Positions 44,542-52,750 of a DNA stretch of 64,000 bases are shown here, piece by piece. This stretch comes from Haloferax larsenii JCM 13917 (lineage in GTDB: Archaea; Halobacteriota; Halobacteria; Halobacteriales; Haloferacaceae). The notes beneath the pieces are model-generated. The model saw only the letters and a list, made by a program, of their open reading frames with translations, did not search any database and had not been told where the DNA came from. The stretch covers positions 1-64,000 of the forward strand of contig NZ_AOLI01000024.1 of the NCBI RefSeq assembly GCF_000336955.1, read 5' to 3'. Numbering within the stretch: position 1 is the first letter of the stretch; each line of letters starts with the position of its first letter. The translations under genes and the position numbers were made by a program.

Positions 44542-45483
44542 ATGGATTTCGACGTCGACGTGTCTGTCGCCGACGCCGTGGCGCTCGTCACGGTTCGATT
44601 CGACAACACCACACCCGTCGACCAGCGGGTCAGACTGCGGAACCGCCTCGATGGACCGGTGTTGCCGCCGCGTCGGTCGGGCGTTCCCGAAGACGGATGG
44701 GACGAAACCGGGTTCGAGGGCGTCGTTCCCGCTGATTCGACGCTCGCAGTTGGCTACGCCTGTGCGATAGACGCCAGTGGAGACGACGGCAGTTCGCTCA
44801 CACCCGAAGACGTGGTTTCGGTCGACGTTCTCGGCCGCGACGACTCGGAAGCGATTTCACAGCAGGCCTCACCCGAAGACGCGATTCGTGAACTCGGGCC
44901 GTGTCGCCCGCCTGCTGACGTCGTTCCCGCGCCGCAGCCAACGCCGACTGAGGTCGCAGGGGAATCTGAAGTCGAATCGGAGTCTGACGCTGGAGCTGAA
45001 CTCTCCCGCGAAACCGCGTCGGTCGACACGGCTGCCGAAGCCGAGCGTGCTACAGGCCCGGTCGAATTCCCGACCGACGAGGAGGTTGCGGCCGCAGTCG
45101 AGTCGGAGACACCATCTGTGGAGGTGTCGGAGCCGCGGTCTGATTCGCCTGCCGACGACACTGAGGTGACCCACTCGGCTATCGACGACGCTGAGGTGAC
45201 CCACCCGACTACCGACGACACTGAGGCCCACCCGACTACCGACGACGTTGGGTCGTTCCTCACGGCCGCCGAGCGTCGAATCGAACTCGCCGAGCGCCTC
45301 GACGGCGCGTCCGTCGAAACGGCGGCGACTGCACTGGCGTCGAGCGATGTGGACGCGTCAGCCCTCTCGTCGCTCGCCACAGACCGTGACGAACTTCGCC
45401 GACTCGCTGCCCGCGCGACTGCGCTCGCCGACCGCGCGGCGGATGCCGACCCAGACACGGACGCACTGCGGAGGTTGACGTGA
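44542..45483 (+). CDS. Acidic linker-containing protein coupled to minD1
   Basis: 313 residues. An N-terminal beta domain (residues 1-90: VDVSVADAVALVTVRFDNTT, VDQRVRLRNRLDGPVLPPRR, DSTLAVGYACAID) is followed by a disordered, highly acidic linker (about 120-240). The linker contains near-perfect repeats of 10-12 residues (DDTEVTHSAI, DDAEVTHPTT, DDTEAHPTTD). A C-terminal helical domain follows (TAAERRIELAERLDGASVET to the end). Its TGA overlaps the GTG start of minD1 (GTGA), so the proteins are translated together. Likely an adaptor of the ATPase; family not recognised. Confidence 0.75.
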   Translation: MDFDVDVSVADAVALVTVRFDNTTPVDQRVRLRNRLDGPVLPPRRSGVPEDGWDETGFEGVVPADSTLAVGYACAIDASGDDGSSLTPEDVVSVDVLGRDDSEAISQQASPEDAIRELGPCRPPADVVPAPQPTPTEVAGESEVESESDAGAELSRETASVDTAAEAERATGPVEFPTDEEVAAAVESETPSVEVSEPRSDSPADDTEVTHSAIDDAEVTHPTTDDTEAHPTTDDVGSFLTAAERRIELAERLDGASVETAATALASSDVDASALSSLATDRDELRRLAARATALADRAADADPDTDALRRLT

Positions 45484-46142
45484 TTCTCGCCGTCGTCTCG
45501 GGCAAAGGCGGAGTCGGCAAGTCCACGCTGTCGTTCGAGTTGGCTGCGGAACTGGATGCTGTCGTCGTCGACGCCGACCTCGGCATGGCGAACCTGCCGT
45601 ACGCCCCCGGTCCAGACCTCCACGACGTGCTGGCTGGCCGTGCAGACCCGGTGGAAGCTGTTCGAGATAGTTCGTCGGTGTCGATACTCCCGTGTGGGCG
45701 GACGCTCGCCGGTGCCCGCGCCGCCGACGTTCGCCGTCTCGCAGACACGCTCCGCGCGGTCGAGGCCGCCTACGGCGATGTCGTGGTCGATTGTCCGGCC
45801 GGGATGCGCGCCGACGCAGGCGTGCCGCTCGCGGTCGCCGACGCATGTCTCCTCGTCGCGTCGCCGAAACGCTACGCGCTGGCCGACGCGGTTCGGACGC
45901 GCGAACTCGCTCGCGAACTCGACTGTGGACTCGCTGCGGTCGCTGTCAACCGCGTCGTCGACGACCCACCAGTGGACGCTTTCGCCGACGTACTCGGCGC
46001 TCCGACGACGGCGATTCCCGCCGACCCACGGCTCGCAGCAGCAATCGAGGAGTTCGACCCGGCGGTCCTCGATGCGCCGAACAGTCTCGTCAGTACTCGG
46101 ATTCGAGAGCTCGCTGCTTCGGTGTCGACCTGTCGGCGCTGA
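45480..46142 (+). CDS. minD1: MinD/ParA-family ATPase
   Basis: 220 residues from GTG 45480. The deviant Walker A SGKGGVGKSTLSF (K9, K14, S15) is intact, Walker A' is DADLGMANLPY, and the B site is VVVDCPAG. There is no obvious C-terminal amphipathic membrane-targeting helix of bacterial MinD type (the end is RIRELAASVSTCRR, somewhat amphipathic). MinD proteins dimerise on ATP binding and position cellular structures; H. volcanii has four paralogues, and its position beside tfb matches minD1 as I remember it. The two-gene coupling upstream suggests dedicated partners. Confidence 0.85.
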   Translation: MILAVVSGKGGVGKSTLSFELAAELDAVVVDADLGMANLPYAPGPDLHDVLAGRADPVEAVRDSSSVSILPCGRTLAGARAADVRRLADTLRAVEAAYGDVVVDCPAGMRADAGVPLAVADACLLVASPKRYALADAVRTRELARELDCGLAAVAVNRVVDDPPVDAFADVLGAPTTAIPADPRLAAAIEEFDPAVLDAPNSLVSTRIRELAASVSTCRR

Positions 46143-46209
46143 GGAGAAGTGCTGTTTTCCAGTCGCGTGTATCGAGCGATGTGGCTACTCGCGGCGTGCT
46201 TCGAACCGT

Positions 46210-47076
46210 TCAGTCACGGAGTGCGACGTACGTCTTTCGAAGGGTAACGGGCGTCACGTCCGCAACGTCGGCGGCGTCGGCTTGCGTGCAGTCTGCGCCA
46301 ACGTCGCGCGCGGCGGTGTAGAGACACGCCGCAGCGACGCCGCAGGGGTTCTTCCCGGCGACGATACCGTCCTCGCGTGCGTCCGCGACGTATTCGCGGG
46401 CGCGGCGCTCCACGTCGCGGTCGAGGTCGAGTTTCGTCGCGAAGCGCGGGATGTACTCGGTCGGGTCCGTCGGAGCGACCGGGAGGCCGAGGTCGCGGTT
46501 GAGCGCTCGGTAGGCGGCGTGGTGCTCGGATTCGGTCGCCTTGGCGACGTCGCAGACTTCCTCGACGCTGCGTGCGATACCAGCGACGCGACAGGCGGCG
46601 TAGACGCAGGCGGCCGCGAAGCCTTCGAGCGAGCGTCCGCGCAGGAGGTCTTCGTTCTGTGCGGACTCGAAGAGCGCACACGCCTGCTCGCGGATGTGGT
46701 TCGGAAGCGACAGCGCGCTCGTGAGACGACGAATCTCGGTGAAGGCGTACACCTGATTGCGCTCGCGCTTCGACGAGATGCGGGCGCGGTTGTGCTGACG
46801 GCGCAGGCGGGCGAACTGGCGGCGCTTGCGCCCCTTGATACGCGTCGAACGACCGATTTCGGTCGAGAGGCCGCGGTCGTGGCGGGACCGAGTCAGTGGT
46901 GCGCCCGTGCGAGCGGGGTTTCGGTCGTCGTCGGCGAACGAGCGCCATTCGGGACCGTGGTCGATGCGGTACTCCGAGACGACCAGTCCGCAGTCGCCGC
47001 AGACCGTTTCGCCGGCTTCGACGCCGAGGTGTCCATCGCATTCGGGGCAACCCTGGGTGGAACGTGCTTCACTCAT
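46210..47076 (-). CDS. tfb: Transcription initiation factor B (TFB)
   Basis: 288 residues. N-terminal zinc ribbon (C10, C13, C26, C29), the B-finger/reader region WRSFADDDRNPARTGAPLTR, and two cyclin folds (RLTSALSLPNHIREQACALF, about residues 105-185, and PRFATKLDLDRDVERRARE, 205-285) that contact TBP and the BRE. TFB recruits RNA polymerase; haloarchaea carry many paralogues with distinct regulons, so which one this is cannot be inferred. ATG 47076 follows a TTTAAATA box by about 25-30 bases. Confidence 0.93.
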   Translation of the reverse strand: MSEARSTQGCPECDGHLGVEAGETVCGDCGLVVSEYRIDHGPEWRSFADDDRNPARTGAPLTRSRHDRGLSTEIGRSTRIKGRKRRQFARLRRQHNRARISSKRERNQVYAFTEIRRLTSALSLPNHIREQACALFESAQNEDLLRGRSLEGFAAACVYAACRVAGIARSVEEVCDVAKATESEHHAAYRALNRDLGLPVAPTDPTEYIPRFATKLDLDRDVERRAREYVADAREDGIVAGKNPCGVAAACLYTAARDVGADCTQADAADVADVTPVTLRKTYVALRD

Positions 47077-47100
47077 CACAATTGAAAATCGGGCTCGAAG

Positions 47101-47111
47101 GAGTATTTAAA
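47101..47111 (-). promoter_or_regulatory. TATA box of tfb
   Basis: Minus-strand GTTTAAATAC, about 25-35 bases before ATG 47076. Confidence 0.5.
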
Positions 47112-47238
47112 CACGGGACAAACCGCCCCTAAATCGGTGATTTAGTCGAAGGTAACGTACCGGTTATCGGTACGCTCAGCTATCTATTCTGATACCAAGT
47201 GGTAACGCTTTTGTTCTGAAACGCGAGAGCATGGACCG

Positions 47239-47760
47239 ATGGGGTTGTCGGACATAGCTGCGACACTGGAGACAACGACGACTGAACAGCGCTCGCGCCA
47301 CGTCCCGACTGTGGACGATACCGATGTTTCACTCCGTACGCGATTCGAGACGCACGCGGACGCGCTCCCCTGCGCGCCCGCAGAAGCGGAGAGGGTTGTC
47401 GAGGCATACGGGTCGGGCACGACTGTCGGAGACAGTGCGCGTGCTGCCGGCGTCGCTCCGGTGACTGCGGCCAAGGTCCTACATCGCTGTGGCGAAGCGG
47501 GTGTAAACCCCCTCGCGCCCGAAGCGCGACGAATCGTCCGCGACTGGCTCGACGGACAACTGTCGCGCGCCGACGCGCTCGCACTCACTCGTGCGGACGA
47601 GTCGGAGTTCGCCCTGGCGACGTATCTCGAGACACACGACCCCATCGACCCCCTCGTCGAAGCCGTCGAGGGCGCGCTGACCGACCACGGAGATGCCTCC
47701 GTGGCGAAGCGCGACTCACTGGCCGAAACCATGAGTTCGGTCACCGACTTGCAGTTCTAG
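47239..47760 (+). CDS. Haloarchaeal HTH-like protein of unknown function
   Basis: 173 residues. The segment CAPAEAERVVEAYGSGTTVG-DSARAAGVAPVTAAKVLHRCG (about residues 44-84) has the spacing of a helix-turn-helix (SARAAGVAPVTAAKVLH as the recognition part), followed by VRDWLDGQLSRADALALTRA, a second helical domain. It resembles DNA-binding domains of haloarchaeal regulators without a ligand domain. Divergent from tfb across a 162-base spacer; a regulatory link to tfb is conceivable. Not recognised by name. Confidence 0.7.
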   Translation: MGLSDIAATLETTTTEQRSRHVPTVDDTDVSLRTRFETHADALPCAPAEAERVVEAYGSGTTVGDSARAAGVAPVTAAKVLHRCGEAGVNPLAPEARRIVRDWLDGQLSRADALALTRADESEFALATYLETHDPIDPLVEAVEGALTDHGDASVAKRDSLAETMSSVTDLQF

Positions 47761-47873
47761 CGGGACACAAACGCCTCCCCCCCACCACCTCCCGTTTTCG
47801 CACGCTGAGCCGTCGCTCTCGCAGTCGCTTCCCGCCCAGCACAGCTATCTTCTCAGGTTTCTAACCACTCCTC

Positions 47874-48329
47874 ATGGACGACACAACGAAGGCTAACTCG
47901 ACGGTCTGGCCCGGTGGGTCCCCCCATATCGGAGAGTCTGCCGAGCGGTCACGGACGATTACCTCCGAGGACATCGAGCGCTTCTCGGAACTGAGCGGCG
48001 ACTACAATCCGCTTCACTACGACGAGACGGTTGCTGAGAAGACGAAATTCGGCGAAATCGTCGTCCAGGGCGGCGTCACGACTTCGATTCTCAACGCCCT
48101 CGTCGCCGAAGACCTCCCCGGTCCGGGGTCGGTGTTTCTGAACGTCAACTGGGATTTCACCGCGCCGGTCCGCCCCGGCGACACGATAGTCGGTCGCATC
48201 GAAGTGACTGCGGTCCGGGACGACAAGCCAATCACCGAACTCCTGACGACGGTCACCCGCGACGACGGGACTCGCGCCCTCGACGGGACGGCACTCTGTT
48301 ACACGATGCCGATAGCGGACGCTGACTAG
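47874..48329 (+). CDS. MaoC-like (R)-specific enoyl-CoA hydratase
   Basis: 151 residues of hot-dog fold. The catalytic Asp-His pair is in FSELSGDYNPLHYDE (D of SGDYN and H of LHYDE, about residues 42-49), and the hydratase-2 pattern continues with KFGEIVVQGGVTTSILNAL. Known activities include (R)-specific hydration of trans-2-enoyl-CoA, as used in beta-oxidation or polyhydroxyalkanoate supply. No PHA genes are adjacent. Confidence 0.9.
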   Translation: MDDTTKANSTVWPGGSPHIGESAERSRTITSEDIERFSELSGDYNPLHYDETVAEKTKFGEIVVQGGVTTSILNALVAEDLPGPGSVFLNVNWDFTAPVRPGDTIVGRIEVTAVRDDKPITELLTTVTRDDGTRALDGTALCYTMPIADAD

Positions 48330-48373
48330 TGTTTCTCGCGCGCTGTGTGTCCTGCGACGGCTGATTCGCCGCC

Positions 48374-49117
48374 TCAGTTTCTCACGAATTCGCCGACCGA
48401 CGACAACACGCCCCCGGAGTCGAGCGCGTCCGAGACGTCGACGTCGAACAGGACCGACGCCACACCCGCGACACTCGCGGCGAGGTCGGTGTCGTCTCGC
48501 CACGCTGGCGCGTCGGCGACGCGTCCGGATTCGGTTTCGGGCACGACTACATCGGCGTCGTCGAGCGCGTCGAACGTCGAAATCACGGCGTCCACGTCGG
48601 CACTGACGTCTGCCGCGCGTGCTGTCAACCGGCCGACTGCGTCCGCACCGCGGTCGGTCGCCGGTGCCACGAGCGCCACGCGGTCGCACGTCGTCGCCGC
48701 GGCGACAGTCGGATTCGATGCGAGCAATGGGGCGTCCACGAGCACGTGGTCGAACTCGGTGGTAGCGTCTTCGATTCGCCCCTCGAACGCCTGTGCCGCG
48801 CCGGTGGTCATCGCCCGCGCGAAGCGCTCGAACGGCGCATCGGCGGGACAAGCAGCGACTCGGCCGTCGGTGTCGGTATCGACGTCGACGAGTCCGGAAC
48901 CGAGCGGTTCGTCCGCGGCGTCGGTCAAAAGCGCCGTCGCGTCGGGTGAGAGGTCGCCCGCGACGTAATCTGAGAGTCCCTGTGTGGCGAACGCCGCGTC
49001 GAGGATGGCCACGTCGCGGCCGTCAGAAGCCAGTGCCGTGGCGAGTTCGAACGTGAGTCGCGTCGTGCCAGCGCCGCCGGTTGCGCCGACGAGCGCCGCG
49101 GTGGTTGGAACGGTCAT
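48374..49117 (-). CDS. MinD/ParA-like protein with lysine-less Walker A
   Basis: 247 residues with a MinD-like chain topology: TAALVGATGGAGTTRLTFEL at the N-terminus, VAILDAAFATQGLSDYVAGD (A' region), DHVLVDAPLL (B region) and VALVAPATDRGADAVGR. The deviant Walker A normally contains two lysines, K-G-G-x-G-K-T; here T13 and T18 replace them. Without the signature and P-loop lysines neither hydrolysis nor the usual dimer sandwich is expected. It could be a regulator or a nucleotide-independent partner of the intact MinD encoded 2.2 kb away. Confidence 0.8.
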   Translation of the reverse strand: MTVPTTAALVGATGGAGTTRLTFELATALASDGRDVAILDAAFATQGLSDYVAGDLSPDATALLTDAADEPLGSGLVDVDTDTDGRVAACPADAPFERFARAMTTGAAQAFEGRIEDATTEFDHVLVDAPLLASNPTVAAATTCDRVALVAPATDRGADAVGRLTARAADVSADVDAVISTFDALDDADVVVPETESGRVADAPAWRDDTDLAASVAGVASVLFDVDVSDALDSGGVLSSVGEFVRN

Positions 49118-49240
49118 ACCGCGACTGGCCCGGTTTTCGGATTAATACCTTCGGTCGGGTGGGTGAATCTGTGGATGGTAGATAGTGGTAGTGAGTTCTC
49201 CGCTGGTTTGGTGGGTGTGTTTTCGGCTGGTTCGATGGCG

Positions 49241-50086
49241 CTATTCCGCGGGCATCGATTGCTCTCTTCCGCCCACGTCGGGCTCGGTACACGCCCGATA
49301 GAAACACACCTTGTAGGTACGAGCAATGAGCGACGTGATGGTTGCCGCGACGGCGACGATGGCAATCTCTCCCGGGCCCAACGCGGATTGACTCGCGGTA
49401 ATCGCGGCACCGACGCTCGTCGCACTGTCGAAGACGACCACCCACATGACTGGCAGGTCGATAACACCGGTCACGGCAGTTGCGACGACGGCGTACCCGA
49501 GAACGCTCCGGAGGTTCCCGAGGACGAAATTGATGCTGCGACTAATCGACCCGCCCGCGGTGCGTCCATCGAAGACGATAGCGGTGTCGTAGAACCGAAA
49601 CAGGAACAAGAGCACGAAGAACGCCACACTGGCCGCGCCGACAACGGCGAACTCAGTCGTCGTGAGCGAGGCTGTTCCATTCAGTATCGCATTGCCACGT
49701 TCGAAGCCAACGTATCCGAAGGCGCTCCCCATCAAGACGACTCCGAGAAAGACCGTGAGAATCCCGAGGAGAAACGCGGCACCGAGCAGGCTGACGTAGT
49801 ATCGCTGGGCAGCACGAACCACCCCGAGGTCACGACTCGACCTGGGACGTGCCCCGTCGATGACCGTATAGAGCGCACCGACGAGTGCGGGGGCGAGCAG
49901 AAACTGTAGCAGCGTCCCGATAGTCCCGGTTAGCTGGGATGCTTGACTGACACCGCCGAGAACGCCGAAGACGACCGCGAACGCGGCGATGGCAGGTGTC
50001 CGGCGAAGGACGCGAAGTGACGTACAAAACGATTGGAGGGCTGTCACGAATGGTGACTCGCGGAGCGGCCTCTTATGAATTCTCAT
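49241..50086 (-). CDS. Haloarchaeal multi-spanning membrane protein, unknown function
   Basis: 281 residues from ATG 50086 with about six hydrophobic segments (for example IAAFAVVFGVLGGVSQASQL, YVSLLGAAFLLGILTVFLGV, EFAVVGAASVAFFVLLFLFR, VLGYAVVATAVTGVIDLPVM). A basic N-terminus precedes the first; the last segment ends in a Cys/Arg-rich cytosolic tail. The DNAIVFDGRTAGGSISRSI-type stretch between helices 4 and 5 resembles the DUF7847-like (DUF4013-related) membrane families, by recollection only. No catalytic residues. Confidence 0.7.
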   Translation of the reverse strand: MRIHKRPLRESPFVTALQSFCTSLRVLRRTPAIAAFAVVFGVLGGVSQASQLTGTIGTLLQFLLAPALVGALYTVIDGARPRSSRDLGVVRAAQRYYVSLLGAAFLLGILTVFLGVVLMGSAFGYVGFERGNAILNGTASLTTTEFAVVGAASVAFFVLLFLFRFYDTAIVFDGRTAGGSISRSINFVLGNLRSVLGYAVVATAVTGVIDLPVMWVVVFDSATSVGAAITASQSALGPGEIAIVAVAATITSLIARTYKVCFYRACTEPDVGGREQSMPAE

Positions 50087-50137
50087 CGACACCTTTTGCT
50101 CGCCTGTCGATTGAAAAGAGCCGCGTCTCGGGTGCTG

Positions 50138-50554
50138 TCAGTTCGAGATGGCCGTTTCGATGTCGTCCAGCTCTTCGTCGGAGAGGTCGGGTCGCGTTCC
50201 GCCGACAGCGTGGATGGGGCTGCCGCCGTCGCCGTCGAATCGCGGGACGATGTGGACGTGGACGTGTTCGACTTCCTGTCCGGCGGCCGGGCCGTTGTTG
50301 ACGCCGACGTTCGTCGCATCGGCGTCTACCGCGTCTTCGACGCGCGGGACGAGTTCGTCCACGGTTCGCCAGAGGTCCGCCGAAATCTCCTCGGGCAGGT
50401 CGTCGAGGCGGGCGTAGTGGTCCTTCGGCACGACGAGCGTGTGCCCCGGCGCGAGGGGGTTCACGTCGAGGAACGCCAGCGAGTGTTCGGTCTCGTGGAC
50501 GATTCGGCCGTGGACGTCCTTCGCAGCGATGGCGCAGAAGATGCAGTCGGACAT
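50138..50554 (-). CDS. HIT family nucleotide hydrolase
   Basis: 138 residues from ATG 50552-50554 (MSDCIFCAIAAKDVHGRIVH). The His-triad active site reads VEHVHVHIVPRF (H-x-H-x-H near residues 100-106), and a CxxC (C4, C7) could bind zinc, as in many HIT proteins. The closest group appears to be the Hint/PKCI-like branch that hydrolyses AMP from adenosine phosphoramidates or dinucleotides. Stands alone. Confidence 0.92.
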   Translation of the reverse strand: MSDCIFCAIAAKDVHGRIVHETEHSLAFLDVNPLAPGHTLVVPKDHYARLDDLPEEISADLWRTVDELVPRVEDAVDADATNVGVNNGPAAGQEVEHVHVHIVPRFDGDGGSPIHAVGGTRPDLSDEELDDIETAISN

Positions 50555-50685
50555 GAGTGAGGTGTCGGGTGGTGTGGAAAAGAAAGTTCCCACCGATTAT
50601 TCTGTGAGTGTCGTATCGGCGGTTGATTCGTCAGCGTCATCGCTGGGAACAGAGTCAGTCGTCGTCGCCTCGCTTGCTCGTTCAC

Positions 50686-50859
50686 TCACTCACTCACTCG
50701 CTCCGCCTCCTCGGACTTCGCGTCGGCGGCACCCCGCCGGAACTGCGCTGCGGCCTTCGAGACGCCGCGTTTGAGTGACCCAGCGACGAACTCGATACCC
50801 TTCAAAATCGGGCGAGCGACGAGTTCGATAATCAGGTCTGCGATGATTTCACCGAGCAT
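50686..50859 (-). CDS. Small amphipathic helical protein (57 residues)
   Basis: ATG 50857-50859 begins MLGEIIADLIIELVARPILK, then GIEFVAGSLKRGVSKAAAQF and a charged tail ending at TGA 50686. The first 27 residues form a hydrophobic/amphipathic helix with basic residues after it, suggesting membrane association. The 3' end lies in a tetranucleotide (TCAC/GTGA) run at 50682-50700, which gives the GTGAGTGAGTGA end. Codon use is like the neighbours. Not recognised by name. Confidence 0.65.
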   Translation of the reverse strand: MLGEIIADLIIELVARPILKGIEFVAGSLKRGVSKAAAQFRRGAADAKSEEAERVSE

Positions 50860-50909
50860 CTTATTTCAGACTTATTGACACGAGTTTGTGATGAGCTTTG
50901 GGCTTCGAC

Positions 50910-51533
50910 TCAGGGAAGCAACCGCGCCAACTCGTCGAAATACTCGTCTAACTCGTAGCCGACTCGGGACAGCCACACGTCGCGGTAGGCGGGGTGGAGA
51001 AGCGGGACGATAGTATAGCCGAATCGCTCGCTCTCGATTGGTTCGAGGACGGTTTCGAGAAAGCCGCCGAGCGTCCGGTCGTCCAAGGAGAAGACGCTCT
51101 CAGTGGCGTGGCGACCAGTCGGAATCACCACGTCCGGGTCGATGGTTTCGAGTTCGGTGACGAGGTGGTCCAGACAGTTGGCTTTCTCGTCGGCGCTGGG
51201 TGCGCGATTCGACCCCTCGCCGTCTGCGGGGAAGCACTTCACGGCGTTCGTGTAGAAGACGCCCTCGTCGTAGCCGACGGTGGCCATCGTCTCGCGGATT
51301 CGGCGACCGGAGTGTTGGGCGGTGTAGGACATCCCGGTCCAGTTGCCGCCTTGCCAGCGCTCTGCGTCCGGATTTCCCGCACCGGGGGCCTCACCGACGA
51401 CCACGACTGTTGCATCCGCCGGGCCGACACCCCACGAGATTCGGTTGCGACACTCGACGAGCGCCGGACAGCGGGTGCAGTCGCTCTCGACGACGAGTTT
51501 GTTTTCCGGGTCCGGAAATTTCGGGTCGGCCAT
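50910..51533 (-). CDS. Uracil-DNA glycosylase family protein (family 4/5-like, FeS)
   Basis: 207 residues. FeS-cluster cysteines are seen in CTRCPAL (two), KCFPADG and ANCLDH (spaced as in family 4 UDGs). The water-activating motif is VVVGEAPGAGNPD, and the second loop is LLHPAY. In families 4 and 5 these excise uracil (or thymine/ethenocytosine) from DNA. Here the first motif reads GEAPG-A-GNPD, near the family 4 G-E-A-P-G-x-x-E form but with Asp at the last position, so specificity is uncertain. Confidence 0.85.
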   Translation of the reverse strand: MADPKFPDPENKLVVESDCTRCPALVECRNRISWGVGPADATVVVVGEAPGAGNPDAERWQGGNWTGMSYTAQHSGRRIRETMATVGYDEGVFYTNAVKCFPADGEGSNRAPSADEKANCLDHLVTELETIDPDVVIPTGRHATESVFSLDDRTLGGFLETVLEPIESERFGYTIVPLLHPAYRDVWLSRVGYELDEYFDELARLLP

Positions 51534-51557
51534 CTACGCCCTCTCCATTTCGACCAT

Positions 51558-51791
51558 CTACTCGGTGAGCGGGAGCACGATGCCGAAGATGATGGGCGAA
51601 AACAGCGCCAGCGCGATGCCGAGCCACTCCGCGTCGAAAAAGAGCGTGCGCTCCCATCCGGGGATGTGGCCGTTTCCGCTCAGTGCGAGCGCGACTTTCG
51701 CGCCAATCGCGCCGAACAGGAAGAGTGCGAGTCCGAGTCCGAAGCCAGCTTTCGCCAATCGGGGATAGTCGAGTTTTCCGTAGCGTCCCAT
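51558..51791 (-). CDS. Two-TM membrane protein, unknown
   Basis: 77 residues: a basic N-terminus (GRYGKLDYPRLAKAG), a hydrophobic segment FGLGLALFLFGAIGAKVALA (about residues 17-36), a short loop with HIPGWERTLFFDAEWLG and a second segment IALALFSPIIFGIVLP (58-73). No motif recognised. Separated by 24 bases from the glycosylase gene in the same direction and may be co-transcribed with it. Confidence 0.7.
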   Translation of the reverse strand: MGRYGKLDYPRLAKAGFGLGLALFLFGAIGAKVALALSGNGHIPGWERTLFFDAEWLGIALALFSPIIFGIVLPLTE

Positions 51792-51845
51792 AGCAAACCG
51801 AGGTCGGGGAGCGAAGAAAATCGTTGCGAGAGAGTGTGTGATACG

Positions 51846-52697
51846 TTAGCGTCGGAGAACGTCGGCGACGACCGGCGCGACAGAGACCGAACTCACGTCG
51901 CGCTCGATAGTGTCGGTGCCGACGACGCGCTCGATACCGGCGCGGCAGAGCTTCGTGCGGGCGTTGCGGGCGAGAAGCGGGTGGACCGTCGCACAGAAGA
52001 CGCGACGTGCGCCGCCGTCGGCGAGGACGGACACGGCTTCGCTCATGGTCGACCCGGTGGCGATGATGTCGTCGGTGATGACCACGTCGCGACCCTCGAA
52101 GTCGGCGTCGCTCGGTGTGATTTCGACGTCGGTCCCGGAGTGGCGCACCTTCTCGAAGTAGTCGGTCTCACCCCCGCCGTAGGCGTCGCAGACGGTCTCT
52201 GCAATCTCGATTGCGCCCGCGTCGGGCGAGAGGAAAAGCGGGTCGTCGAGGTTCGGAAGCGGGTCGGCGAGTTGCCCGGCGGCGTCGACGATGTCCACGG
52301 GAACGTCGAAGAAGTCGGCGACGGCGTCTTCGTGGGGATTGACGAGGACGACGCGGTCCGTGGTCGTACTCACGGCGCGGGCGACGGCGCGGGCGGAGAT
52401 GGGGTGGCCGACTTCGAACGCCTTGTCCTGTCGGGCGTAGCCCATGTACGGGATGACCGTCGTGACTTCGGTGGCTCCGGCCTCGCGGACAGCGTCCTGA
52501 AGCTGGAGGAGTTCGATGTAGGCGTCGTTGCTGACGGTGCTGGCGACGATTGTCGCGGTGTCGGCGTCGAAACCGGGGACTGCCGCGAGCGTCTCGCCGT
52601 CCGGGAATCGGTCGTACTCGACGGCCGCGAGCGACTCGCCGAGTTCGTCGGCGAGGGCGGCCGTGAGGGCCTGTGAGGATGCGCCGGGTACGAGCAT
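51846..52697 (-). CDS. prs: Ribose-phosphate pyrophosphokinase (PRPP synthetase)
   Basis: 283 residues, the archaeal class length. It makes PRPP from ribose 5-phosphate (product of RpiA, encoded in this window) and ATP. The flexible N-terminal half has VEYDRFPDGETLAAVPGF and YMGYARQDKAFEVGHPISARA (the catalytic R-x-D-K-x flap region, given in parts), and the PRPP-binding loop is VVITDDIIATGSTMSEAVSV near residue 208. No regulatory tail is visible. Confidence 0.95.
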   Translation of the reverse strand: MLVPGASSQALTAALADELGESLAAVEYDRFPDGETLAAVPGFDADTATIVASTVSNDAYIELLQLQDAVREAGATEVTTVIPYMGYARQDKAFEVGHPISARAVARAVSTTTDRVVLVNPHEDAVADFFDVPVDIVDAAGQLADPLPNLDDPLFLSPDAGAIEIAETVCDAYGGGETDYFEKVRHSGTDVEITPSDADFEGRDVVITDDIIATGSTMSEAVSVLADGGARRVFCATVHPLLARNARTKLCRAGIERVVGTDTIERDVSSVSVAPVVADVLRR

Positions 52698-52750
52698 ACT
52701 CGTCCGTCTCTCGTGGGGGGTAAAACCGCTTTTCGTTGCGCGTAGGCGTG

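Noticed and set aside
45556-47085. 509-residue plus-strand frame covering minD1 and the reverse of tfb
   Set aside because: It overlaps two genes with clear catalytic and zinc-binding motifs in other frames and has no coherent protein features.
50681-50700. Tetranucleotide TCAC run as a phase-variation tract
   Set aside because: It lies at the stop codon of the 57-residue protein, so length changes would only alter its last residues; no frame downstream depends on it.
50994-52676. 560-residue plus-strand frame antisense to the glycosylase and prs genes
   Set aside because: Both minus-strand genes have strong family motifs; this frame is an antisense shadow.
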